DNA of 64,000 nucleotides, from assembly GCA_037783545.1 (NCBI GenBank), contig JBBELK010000433.1, forward strand, positions 124,001 through 188,000, read 5' to 3'. The position numbers and the translations under genes were made by a program. This document shows positions 1-8,750 of this stretch, one piece after another. How positions within the stretch are numbered: the stretch's first letter is position 1; every line of letters begins with the position of its first letter. The notes below the pieces were generated by a model. That model was not told where the DNA came from, did no database searches, and was given only the letters and a program-made list of their open reading frames with translations. Source of the stretch: Henricia sp. BOLD:AAB3569. Taxonomy: Eukaryota; Echinodermata; Asteroidea; Spinulosida; Echinasteridae.

Positions 1-148
1 GGGGAATTAGCACGGTGAGAAAATGACAGATTTGTTTTGTCCTGTTTTGTGATGGCGTGTTCATGTTCTTAGTGCTTCTCAGCTCTACTGCTAAAAGACC
101 ACATCCCAATGAAAAATGATAAAGCAAGAGCTGAGATTATCTTAGCTA

Positions 149-655
149 GCGGCGCCTGAACTTTAAGATCGGACAGAAACGTTTTCGGCTAGCGCAATAA
201 TCCACTGCCTAATCGCCACCAAACTCCGTCTGATAGTTCTTGAGACACTCACCTTGCGTGTGTCTACGGAATTTCGGTACCATTTGTCCATTAAATTCTC
301 CTAAAAAATGTTGGGAAATGAACGGGAACATGTGCGATGCGTCCACATGCGTGATCCAGGCATTTGGTAAAAGCCAACAGCTGGGACCAATAAAAAATCC
401 AGGCAACTCTGGGAGTTCTGGCAACTCCGGCTTTTACCGAATGCCTGGATCACGCATGTGGACGCATCGCACATGTTCCCGTTCATTTCCCAACATTTTT
501 TAGGAGAATTTAATGGACAAATGGTACCGAAATTCCTTAGACACACGCAAGGAGAGTGTCTCGAGAACTATCAGACGGAGTTTGGTGGCGATTGGGCAGC
601 GGATTATTGCGCTAGCCGAAAACGTTTCTGTCCGATCTTAAAGTTCAGGCGCCGC
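149..655. repeat. 507-bp near-perfect palindrome (fold-back element)
   Basis: The left arm (about 149-375) is the reverse complement of the right arm (about 429-655) with only scattered mismatches, around a 53-bp spacer. The outer ends read GCGGCGCCTGAAC and its complement. Both arms carry a protein-like stretch in the same frame (for example DASHMFPFISQHFLGEF), so the arms may derive from a coding segment or a larger transposon. On the minus strand the left arm contains a good splice donor (GCAAG|GTGAGTG near 248-258), while the right arm has GA in place of the donor GT. No terminal target-site duplication was clear. It could be a fold-back transposon or a palindromic duplication. Confidence 0.8.
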
Positions 656-679
656 CATATTGGAAAAAAACAACATTAC

Positions 680-706
680 CTATGGGGGATACATTATCCC
701 CCATAG
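680..706. repeat. Short hairpin with G/C-run stem
   Basis: CTATGGGGGAT and ATCCCCCATAG are complementary around a short spacer. It lies between the large palindrome and the tRNA-like sequence and may belong to the body of the SINE. Confidence 0.5.
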
Positions 707-726
707 TTCTAGGGGTAAACCCAATC

Positions 727-799
727 CACATACACGCCCAGGATTCGAAACGGGTACGCCAGAGGAAAGGCGAGGAAAGAACCACTACGCCAACCGGAC
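727..799 (-). mobile_element. tRNA-derived SINE head (Pol III A and B boxes)
   Basis: Read on the minus strand, TGGCGTAGTGG (792-782) matches the tRNA A box and GTTTCGAATCC (751-741) matches the B box. The distance from the A-box start to the B-box end is about 52 nt, as in a tRNA. The anticodon arm is not well paired, so this is a SINE-type promoter rather than a functional tRNA gene. The SINE body would run leftward towards 656, where the palindrome ends. The family is not identified. Confidence 0.6.
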
Positions 800-803
800 C
801 GCC

Positions 804-1105
804 ATTAAGCAAATTAAATTAAAAATGATCAACGGGGGTTTGAAAGAAGAAATACAAATAAAGCAAACTAACAAACAGACAAAGTGAGAATTTTATCAAT
901 ATAAATTTCTTTATATTATTTATAACAATTTAAAACAATGTAACTGTACAATCTAGACGATTCCAAGATTTTGGGTATCAGGCTATAAATAGTTTCATTA
1001 TGTAATAATGTACGACTACCCCGGTAACTAATTTTTTGACAAAATTAAAGCCTCCCAGATATAGATGTTTAAAAATCATACACCTCAGGCGACAGACAAA
1101 AAAAG
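804..1105. other. AT-rich sequence without a supported gene
   Basis: No frame with coding character, no repeat structure and no splice signals that pair up are visible here. Confidence 0.5.
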
Positions 1106-1158
1106 GAACATAGTTAGTCACACGAATGTGGTCACGTGACGTCTGACTGTCACGTTCC
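1106..1158. repeat. Imperfect hairpin containing a CACGTG palindrome
   Basis: GGAAC..AGTCA on the left pairs with TGACTG..GTTCC on the right. The centre holds the perfect 10-bp palindrome GTCACGTGAC (1131-1140), an E-box core. It could be regulatory or part of a small element. Confidence 0.4.
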
Positions 1159-1199
1159 TAAATAATCATGATAATGCCGTATTCCACTCATGCTCGCGG

Positions 1200-1452
1200 G
1201 ATAACTAATATTATCTTCAAGCAAAATTGACGCACTAATAACACGCGCACTCTGCAAGTACTACATGTACTCCGCGCATACAGTATGCGTAGGGACACGG
1301 TTATCTTGGAATACCATGGTGCATTTACCGGTACACAGAGTGCAATATGAGTATCGGAAGAGTATTATGAAACATTATCACACTGTTGGTTGCCATGGAT
1401 CCACCAATCAAAACAACGGATTCAAGTTTGCTTGAAGATATATTAAGTTATC
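1200..1452. repeat. Inverted repeat with about 30-bp arms
   Basis: The arm at 1200-1229 (GATAACTAATATTATC...) is complementary, with few mismatches, to 1423-1452 (...TATTAAGTTATC). The interior shows no coding potential. It resembles a small non-autonomous transposon. Confidence 0.5.
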
Positions 1453-1676
1453 AACATTTGAAGTTATACAGGGTGTATCAGAAAAAGTAGACACTCCTAA
1501 AATTGTAGATAAAATGAAAATTGTAGTATTTTTAGAAAATTGGCTCACTAATATTGAAATATCGGTAGACATAGGTTTCGATTTTTCATTAACGTCGTCA
1601 TCATGTTGGGAATTTCACACCTGGCTGAACAGGGGTTAGTTTTGTAAACAAAACTAAAATTAACTTGCGCATAAAA

Positions 1677-4600
1677 ATGGAAGATGCAAAACAGGATCAA
1701 GGAGCACGAGAGAGCAATTTGACATGTCCTTTTTTTGCTATCAGCTTATCAGAAAGTATAGCTTTACAGAAAGTGTGTACCTTGAAGGGGCATCGGGGCC
1801 AACTCAGCAGGGCATGAGGCCATTGGCCTTGGAGCCTTGGTTAATGTCAAAGCCTGGATTGGTTCCATTTCTGTCACAGTTGCTAATTTTTGTTCATTAT
1901 GTATTCACAGATTGGAGATGGAGCCCACAGACTGTGGAGCTTCATATTACACACTACAAAAGTGGAAGTGTTGCCATGGATACTGAAAACACAGGAGAGG
2001 TGAGTTTTTGGCCATCATTCAAATTTTATTACAGTGGAATTTCGCTATAATGAACACCAAAAAGAACATTCAGCTACAGTGAACATCGCTCATGGCTCCC
2101 AATCATTTGTTCGCGTTAAACGCCACCAAAACAAACACTTGTATGGTTCAGATACGATGCCCATTTATGGTGACTTTCCACTGTATTAAAACTTGTCTAG
2201 CTTCCGCTTATAGGCATGCATGGGTAGGGCTTCCTCAAAGATGATATAGCAGCAAAAGTGCAAGATAGCCCACCCATGCGAAATCAATTCAATAAAGTCA
2301 AGTACATGTATGTAAAGGCACCATTTTAGTAATAAGCAAACTAGACGCGCCTTGTGTCTGTTTGACATGCCTCTCGTAGTGTAATCTGTGTCGCGGCGAA
2401 TAGTTACAGCGGCATCCACACTTGGGATGAGAGAAAAGTCGTAAGGGCTTTATCGGGATTCCAACCTGACACCTGTGACTCACTGGGCAGAAGCTCTACC
2501 ATCTGAGCTATAAGGCACAGTGGTATACTCCCTCAGAGTTTCCCCAAGACCTCTGCCACACCAGGCAGATGCTCTACCAGCTGAGCCATAAGGCACAGTG
2601 GTATACTCCCTCAGATTTTCCCCAAGACCTCTGACTCACCAGACAGACACTCCACCAGCTGCTGAGCTATAAGGTACAGTGGTATACTCCCTCATATTTT
2701 CCTTAAGACCTTTTACACACCAGGCAGATGCTCTACCGGTACCAGCTGAGCTATAAGGCACAGTAGTACATGTTATACACCCTCGGATTTTCCCCAAGAC
2801 CTCTGACACACCAGGCAGATGCTCTACCAGCTGAGCTATAAGGCACAGTGGTATACTCCCTTGGGTTTTCCCTAAGACCTCTGACACACCTGGCAGACGC
2901 TCCACCAGCTGAGCTACATGTATAAGGCACAGTGGTATACACCCTCAGGTTTTCTCCAAGACCTCTGACACACCGGGCAGATGCTCCACCAGCTGAGCTA
3001 CATGTATAAGGCACAGTGGTATACTCCCTCAGGTTTTCTCCAAGACCTCTGACACACCGGGCAGATGCTCTACCAGCTGAGCTATAAGGCACAGTGGTAT
3101 ACTCCCTCGGGTTTTCCCCAAGACCTCTGACACACCGGGCAGATGCTCCACCAGCTGAGCTATAAGGCACAGTGGTATATTCCCTCAGGTTTTCCCCAAG
3201 ACCTCTGACACACCGGGCAGATGCTCTACCAGCTGAGCTATAAGGCACAGTGGTATACTCCCTCAGGTTTTCTCCAAGACCTCTGACACACCGGGCAGAT
3301 GCTCTACCAGCTGAGCTATAAGGCACAGTGGTATACTCCCTCGGGTTTTCCCCAAGACCTCTGACACACCGGGCAGATGCTCCACCAGCTGAGCTATAAG
3401 GCACAGTGGTATACTCCCTCAGGTTTTCCCCCAAGACCTCTGACACACCGGGCAGACGCTCCACCAGCTGAGCTATAAGGCACAGTAGTATATATGTACA
3501 CCCTCAGATTTTTCCCAAGACCTATGACACACCAGGCAGATGCTCTACCAGCTGAACTATAAGGCAAAGTGGTATACTCCCTCGGGTTTTCCCCAAGACC
3601 TCTGACTCACCAGACAGATGAGCTACAGGGAAGACGCTCTACCATCTGAGCTATAAGGCACAGTGATATACTCCCTCAGGTTTTCCCCAAGAACCCAATT
3701 GTTCTCTTATTGTTGCATGGGACCGCAACTGAGCAAAGTAACAAACACAATATTTGGTATGGTACCTAATCACCATTGAAATGAAACAACCAAACTATGG
3801 GATGAGAAAAAAATCAGCAACCGCGAGAGTCATGTCAAACGGACATGAGGCGCATCTACCGGTAGTTTGCTTACTAAAATGGCACCTTGAATTTCTACGG
3901 AGGTCAGCCCCTGGTAGAGTAGTCTATCTTGCAGCAGGCATTTAACTTTAATAGTTTGTGTAGTATTCAATTGTTCGTATTCAAATTTATGCAAATAAAT
4001 GCTTAATTTACATATTACTGCACCATTAATTAATACTGACATATTGATGTACTGTTCTTGCCTTAATCAAAATTATGCAAATCTGCTACTTATTTACATG
4101 TCACTGCAGCATGCTAAATTTACTATTTTGCCCTTGCTCATGTATGGTGTTCACCTGAAACTGAGTTCCAGTTTTGTTTTTTGGAAGTCACATCATGGCC
4201 ATGGTTTTATCATGATGCTACCCAGAATGCCCCAATATTTTCTCATGTTTATTCATGCATGGTGTCTCTCTGAAACTGAGTTCCAGTTTTGTTTTTTGGA
4301 AGTCACATCATGGCCATGGTTTCATCATGATGTTACCCAGAATGCCCCAATATTTTTTCATGTTTATTCATGCATGGTGTCCCTCTGAAACTGAGTTCCA
4401 GTTTGGTTTTTTGGAAGTCACATCATGGCCATGGTTTTATCATGATGCTACCCAGAATGCCCCAATATTTTCTCATGTTTATTAATGCATGGTGTATACC
4501 CCTGAAACTGAGTTCCAGTTTTCTTTTTTAGAAGTCACATAGTGGCCATGGTTTCATGATGCTACCCAGAATCCCCTAATATTTTCTCATGTTTATTCAT

Positions 4601-5604
4601 GCATGGTGTATACCCCTGAAACTGAGTTCCAGTTTTATTTTTTAGAAGTCACATAGTGGCCATGGTTTCATGATGCTACCCAGAATGCCCCAATGCATTG
4701 AATGAAATGAGTTAATACTGACATCAGGTGTACTATCCTTATCAAAATTTTAATTTTAAAAATTGCTCATTTACATACCATATTTCCTAAATATGTTTGT
4801 TTCTACTACGGCATGTTACTCACAGTGGCTCAAGAGCCCAAAAACATTTACTTCCAGCCAAAAAGCTACAAGAGTTGAATACAGCTTTCAAAGATTTTTG
4901 CAAACTTTGTTTTGTTGATCATCATGTCTCTGTTAGGAGCCGTCCATAAAGGAGGGGGGAGGGGGTTGTTGACATTGCGTACAGGGTGGCAGGGGGGAGG
5001 GTCCAAACCGATACGTATGTACGCAAACTGAAAATTTGCTTTTACTAAAACGAGAAAGGAATTGGACAAGTTGACAAACATATTAGACAGGCCACACATT
5101 TTTGTCACTCATCTCACATTTTTTCACTCCTCAATTTAGGTTTTTCCCATTAAATCTGCAGTTTGTGTAAACTTTTGTAAGGCACATTTTTGTATTTTCT
5201 TTTTTAATTACTAAAACATCTTTGAGCAAATTCCGCTCAAACTCCATAACATTTTCGGGCCTGTTGTCTGTTTTGGCACCGATTTGGCACCGTCATATCT
5301 AGTTCGATGATAGCATTTCTGCGGTTGTACCAGTGTGGATGAACTACAATGTAGCTAAAATAAACCATCTTTTGTTTGGATCAATTCTGCTTTCATAAAA
5401 TGCATTAAGTTCATTCATACCTCCACACATTTTCCACTTTAGTGTTAGATATTTGGTTTGAAGTCTTGCATGTAGCTCTGATTTGTAAGTACCGTAACTT
5501 AGTTAACTTATATATTTTCTGTCCCTTTTAGTCTGTGGCTACTGTTCATATGCACCACCCATCATGTTAAGATTTGCTGGGAGAAGAAATCGGGCCAGTG
5601 TTGA
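1677..5604 (+). CDS. Candidate three-exon gene, 85 codons, function unknown
   Basis: This is a model from splice signals, not a recognised gene. Exon 1 is 1677-1772, starting at an ATG in a favourable context (AAAAATGG) and ending before GTGTGT. Exon 2 is 1911-1999, between TATTCACAG and GTGAGT. Exon 3 is 5532-5604, after a pyrimidine-rich acceptor (CTTTTAG), ending in TGA. The phases join without a stop. Exon 2 has other open frames: the frame beginning WRWSPQTVELHIT joins exon 3 and stops early at TAA, so the true frame is uncertain. Intron 2 (3.5 kb) holds the tRNA-like array and the 115-bp minisatellite. A good donor at 5617 (CAGTAAGT) suggests the transcript continues to the exon-like blocks at 6683 and 7486. 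It could equally be a non-coding RNA or a decayed gene. Confidence 0.25.
2445..2517 (-). mobile_element. tRNA-like unit with near-intact A and B boxes
   Basis: On the minus strand this holds TAGCTCAGATGG (A box, 2510-2499), a D-arm stem GCTC/GAGC, and GGTTGGAATCC (B box, 2466-2456; one mismatch to GGTTCGAATCC). The spacing fits a tRNA. It sits at one end of the tandem array and is the only copy that retains a recognisable B box, so it may preserve the founder of the array. No usual anticodon stem could be folded, so it is not called as a tRNA gene. Confidence 0.5.
2499..3696 (-). repeat. Tandem array of about 15 tRNA-like 78-bp units
   Basis: About 15 head-to-tail copies are present. Those beginning near 3079, 3157, 3235, 3313 and 3391 are exactly 78 bp apart. 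Read on the minus strand each unit holds TATAGCTCAGCTGGTAGAGC, a textbook tRNA D-arm with A box, then CATCTGCCCGGTGTGTCAGA, then a degenerate region (GGTCTTGGGGAAAACC) where the B box would be. Some copies carry short insertions (for example ACATGT near 2915 and 3000). Because 78 is divisible by three, one minus-strand frame (3464-2751, 237 codons) stays open with a 26-residue periodicity; this looks like a by-product rather than a gene. Confidence 0.9.
3890..4137 (+). other. AT-rich intronic or intergenic sequence
   Basis: Apart from the inverted-repeat arm ending at 3886, no gene signal or repeat is visible. Confidence 0.4.
4138..4695 (+). repeat. 115-bp minisatellite, 5 copies
   Basis: CTGAAACTGAGTTCCAGTTT recurs at about 4155, 4270, 4385, 4502 and 4616, each followed by a conserved block ending ATGATGCTACCCAGAATGCC. 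The period is 114-117 bp. The last two copies share changes (TATACCCCTGAAAC, TAGTGGCCATGG), indicating stepwise expansion. Open frames across it are repeat artefacts. Confidence 0.9.
4696..5520. other. No gene seen; G-rich patch at 4951-4999
   Basis: The stretch is AT-rich with two purine/G runs (GGAGGGGGGAGGGGG near 4951 and GGCAGGGGGGAGGG near 4986) that could form G-rich structures. In the gene model at 1677-5604 it lies in intron 2. Confidence 0.4.
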
Positions 5605-5657
5605 CCTACAGTATCAGTAAGTCACAGTCCATTGTTCTGTTCATCTTTACTGCAAAT

Positions 5658-6092
5658 GGGTCTGTCCACAGTAATGGGGTACATTTCTGTAACATTCAAG
5701 ATCTTAGGTCCCAGTTCACTTCAAATTTCTTAATTTTATCTTTAAATTATCAAGCTAAACTGAGGAAATAACTTTTTCACCAAGGAGTAAGAAAAATAGT
5801 CCTACAACATACATTTGTGAAAACCCCTGCACAAATTTTCCTATTACGCATGTAACAAAGACGGAAAAACATGTCACAAAAGTGTCTGTCCACGTTACAT
5901 GCGTAATAGGAAAATTTGTACACAAGCTTTTCAAAAATGTATGTTGTGGCAGCAATTTCTTTCCTTTTTGGGCAAAAGTTATCTCCTGAGAACAAAACAA
6001 GGACATTTCTTTAATTCTGAGATAAACTAAAGACATCTGAAAGGAATTATTGACTTAATTTTCAAATGTACCCCATTACTGTGGACAGACCC
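5658..6092. repeat. Fold-back element A (199-bp arms, 37-bp loop)
   Basis: The arm 5658-5856 (outer end GGGTCTGTCCACAGTAATGG) is the reverse complement, with moderate divergence, of 5894-6092. The loop contains AGTGTCTGTCC. The architecture and much of the arm sequence match fold-back B at 6805-7217, so the two are one family. Confidence 0.85.
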
Positions 6093-6682
6093 AAATCCAT
6101 TTTGGGTCAATTTTATGACAATAATTTATTTTTTAAATCACAAGGGGTTAGTCCAGCAGTTATTTGCACAAATCGGCATAAAAATATATGACTTTTTAAA
6201 CAATGTCTCAGAAATTATCAGGAAAACAATTTTTGCCCGTTTCCAACCTGTTTTGGTACGTTTCAAAGTTAAATTCTTAATCTTTTTTGTCTTTGCTGAA
6301 AATCCATACTGATGTACCCCGGTAGGGTCGTCTCTACCATCCCAATCAACTCTGATTGTGAATGTAGCCTGCAGTTTATACAGTGAACACTCATTGGGGA
6401 AGATTCCACTACACATTCAAATATTTGCGGAAATGCCTCTCATCTTGCATTTTAATTGCTCTACACTTCACGTTAATTTCTCCAAAGCAGTTTATTTGTA
6501 AACTCCACCATGCGTGAGGCAATCCATGATTTTAAACAAATCAGATGTGAATCTTTGTAAGCAACCTAACGTGTCTTCATTTTTCCAGCCAAATTGAAAA
6601 ATTCATCAACTTTTAATTTTCTCTAAACTTGCAGCATTTTATAATGTACATGTAGTCGTTATGTTTTCTTAATTTGTGACAG
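6093..6682. other. AT-rich sequence, no gene seen
   Basis: No repeat or exon with paired splice sites was recognised. If the plus-strand transcript continues past 5617, this is intron, together with fold-back A. Confidence 0.4.
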
Positions 6683-6775
6683 GTGACAAAGACGTGTGTG
6701 CCAAGCGATGTCGACCAGGAGCTGTTTTGGCAGACCTCACTGCATCGTCTTCAGAGTGGCCAAGATTGACCCACG
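6683..6775 (+). other. Candidate internal exon
   Basis: A 93-nt block bounded by TTGTGACAG and GTGAGC. One frame is fully open (GDKDVCAKRCRPGAVLADL...). A second (VTKTCVPSDVDQELFWQTSL...) is open to a TGA at about 6767 and would join in phase to the CGYCSYAPP frame of the block at 5532-5616. No single frame runs through all proposed exons, so coding status is unresolved. Confidence 0.25.
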
Positions 6776-6804
6776 GTGAGCCCCAATATACTGGCATTTT
6801 CCAC

Positions 6805-7217
6805 GTTAAGGGGGGAATTTTGGCAACATATACCATATTTTCCAGAAAATACCTTTGTCTGGTCTCAAAATAAAAGAAATAAGTTTCAGTTGTTCTGAAG
6901 AGATAACTTGGGCCCAAAAAGGGTTACAAATAGTGTGACAACATGCCTTTCTAAAAACCCTGTATACCAATCTCCAATATACACTCGTAACTGGGACGGC
7001 CTAAAATGTAACACAAGTGTCCGTCCCGGTTACGAGCGTATATTGGAAATTTGATCACAGGGTTTTTAGAAAGGCATGTTGTCACACTATTTGTAACCCT
7101 TTTTGGGCCTAAGTTATCTCTTCAGAACAACTGAAACTTATTTCTTTTATTTTGAGACCAGACAAAGGTATTTTCTCGAAAATATGGTCTGTATTGCCAA
7201 AATGCCCCCTTTAATGT
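6805..7217. repeat. Fold-back element B (about 195-bp arms, 21-bp loop)
   Basis: The arm 6805-6999 is complementary to 7021-7217. The outer ends read CGTTAAGGGGGGAATTTTGG and its diverged complement. The loop holds ACAAGTGTCCGTCCC, the counterpart of AGTGTCTGTCC in fold-back A, and both right arms share CCTTTTTGGGC..AAGTTATCTC..AGAACAA in the same order. Confidence 0.85.
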
Positions 7218-7485
7218 ATGAAGTATCTCCAGTTTTCGAAAAATTACCGTTGGGCCTTCAGGAGTTGCAGTTTACATGCATGCAACTTTTCCTCATCTGC
7301 ACCATCGAAAATTTAAAAAAAACACTGTACAAAGTCGGAGATTTGTTTGTATTTCCCTTGTAACAGTTGCATGTCTGAGTTTACAGCATAGAAAAACATC
7401 TGATTCAACAAATATGGAAATGTTGCATTTGTGCCATCTGTAGATTTACTATACTGTTTACAAACTTTTTACTTTTCCCCCGCAG

Positions 7486-8045
7486 ACACAAGTTGAAGAA
7501 ATCAGGATGATTGAACCTTCTGCCACAGAGTTCCCAAAAAAACCCAAAGCAACTTTCCAACAAGAACCTCTGCTGTCCAAGCCTCTCTCCAAAAACAGTT
7601 TGTAAACATTGAATCAACTCAACCTTCCATCTATCAGTCAGTCCCTAAGCACACAACTCTTCAATGTCTCAAAAAAATGACTAACAGCTTGTAAACAAAC
7701 AGGCTGTCCTAAATTTGTTCAAGCCTCTCTCCAAAAATTGATTAACAGTTTGTAAACATTGAATCTTCTATCCATCCCTAAGCACACAACTCTTCAGTGT
7801 CTCAAAAAATGACTATCAGTTTGTAAACAAACCAAAACTTGCTCAAATTATTCTCTCAAAAAATGACTAACAGTTTGTAAACATTGACTTGTACTTAATA
7901 TTCTTGTCTTCATTTAGCAACAACCAATTGTATTTATTTCTCTTGTAGCATTGTTAAATGTACTTTAACAAATATAGTAATGTTTGTAAACAATCTTATT
8001 TAAATAGTGTTATATAGTTAAAGTAACTTCCAAAGTCAAAATAAA
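7486..8045 (+). other. Candidate 3'-terminal exon with poly(A) signal
   Basis: A strong acceptor (TTTTCCCCCGCAG) at 7485 opens a 39-codon frame (TQVEEIRMIEPSATEFPKKP...) that ends at TAA 7603-7605. A poly(A) signal AATAAA lies at 8040-8045. This is the best evidence that a plus-strand transcript ends here. The frame does not join in phase to the upstream block at 6683-6775, so either an exon is missing or one block is wrong. Confidence 0.35.
7578..7895 (+). repeat. Imperfect tandem repeat in putative 3' UTR (about 145 bp)
   Basis: AAGCCTCTCTCCAAAAA, AGTTTGTAAACATTGAATC, CCCTAAGCACACAACTCTTC and TGTCTCAAAAAATGACTA recur in the same order from 7578 and from about 7723, with a third partial copy near 7850-7895. 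The repeats account for part of the clustering of GTAAACA words. Confidence 0.75.
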
Positions 8046-8216
8046 AGTCACTGACAACAAAAGTTTCATTTGTAAACAAGTCTCATTTTATTCTGTACTC
8101 CAATAAGTAAACCAAGTAATATATTCAAGTAAAATGTTCATTAACTTAATTTATGCAAGGTCCTAATTGCTATTGTCTTTACAGATAGGGCACGGTGGTC
8201 CAAAATTTAAATTTGA

Positions 8217-8249
8217 AAATCGAACAGGGGTTGCCCCCTGTCCGATTTT
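8217..8249. repeat. Hairpin between two convergent 3' ends
   Basis: AAAATCG-A-ACAGGGG pairs with CCCCTGT-C-CGATTTT around a short loop. It lies between the plus-strand poly(A) signal (8040) and the minus-strand one (8338). Confidence 0.6.
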
Positions 8250-8337
8250 CTGATGTATTGAAGTGGAGGTTTCCCTCCTCTAACTGTTAAAGAAAACATT
8301 AATAAAAATGGTGTACAAAGAAATACAATTAAAATGA

Positions 8338-8343
8338 TTTATT
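8338..8343 (-). terminator. Poly(A) signal AATAAA for the minus-strand gene
   Basis: TTTATT on the plus strand is AATAAA on the minus strand, about 410 nt downstream of the proposed last acceptor at 8752. It fits as the 3' end of the minus-strand gene. Confidence 0.4.
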
Positions 8344-8750
8344 AAACATTCACTGTAAAACAAGAAAATATAATTACAAACGATAACTGCAATTTCAAGA
8401 AACAAATCAGTAAAACACAACATTTGTAACTTGGTAAATCACAATTAAGTTACATATTGTTAGTAACAACATGACGATAAACTGAAAATTGACTCTCAAG
8501 TTTTCTGTCTACATACCCAATTGACTAAAAATACCATCGGCAATTTGTTCCAGATTACGACGTACCACGGCACAAAGACATCACTCGCGAAAAGATTTAA
8601 AAACTATTCCGTCAAACGTCCAGAAGGATGAGCATGCACAAACGAATGCCTTTGTTGGAGTTCATTTGAGTAGCCTGTCACTTGTATTAAGACCCAGGGA
8701 CTTGTGGTGGACTTGACTACAACCCTGCTTGCAGCCTCATGAGCTCCCAT

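Larger units (their letters stand above)
2316..3886. repeat. About 55-bp inverted repeats flanking the tRNA-like array
   Basis: Sequence 2316-2371 (GGCACCATTTTAGTAA... to ...GTTTGACATG) is the imperfect reverse complement of 3831-3886 (CATGTCAAAC... to ...TTACTAAAATGGCACC). The pair brackets the whole 78-bp tandem array, so array and flanks together may form one mobile unit of about 1.6 kb. No target-site duplication was identified. Confidence 0.55.
7455..8078 (+). promoter_or_regulatory. Cluster of eight forkhead-type GTAAACA words
   Basis: GTAAACA occurs at 7602, 7691, 7752, 7823, 7877, 7986 and 8072, and as TGTTTAC at 7455. This matches the forkhead (FOX) core RYMAACA in its strongest form. 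Several copies are explained by the tandem repeat at 7578-7895, but those at 7455, 7986 and 8072 lie outside it. Regulatory function is inferred only. Confidence 0.3.

Noticed and set aside
1469-1495. Mariner-like terminus (TACAGGGTGTATCAGAAAAA)
   Set aside because: The word resembles some transposon ends, but no matching inverted end or target duplication was found.
2445-2517. Functional tRNA gene
   Set aside because: A and B boxes are present, but no proper anticodon arm or acceptor pairing could be formed.
2751-3464. 237-codon minus-strand protein with 26-residue repeats
   Set aside because: It is the translation of the 78-bp tRNA-like array; 78 is a multiple of three, so one frame stays open by default.
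4138-4485. 129- and 76-codon frames over the 115-bp minisatellite
   Set aside because: The two frames repeat the same peptide from the minisatellite and lie in different frames.
1911-5604. ETS-domain similarity (LWSFIL...W...V..CWEKK) of the joined exons 2 and 3
   Set aside because: Spacing of the tryptophans is wrong, the recognition helix is absent, and the frame itself is uncertain.
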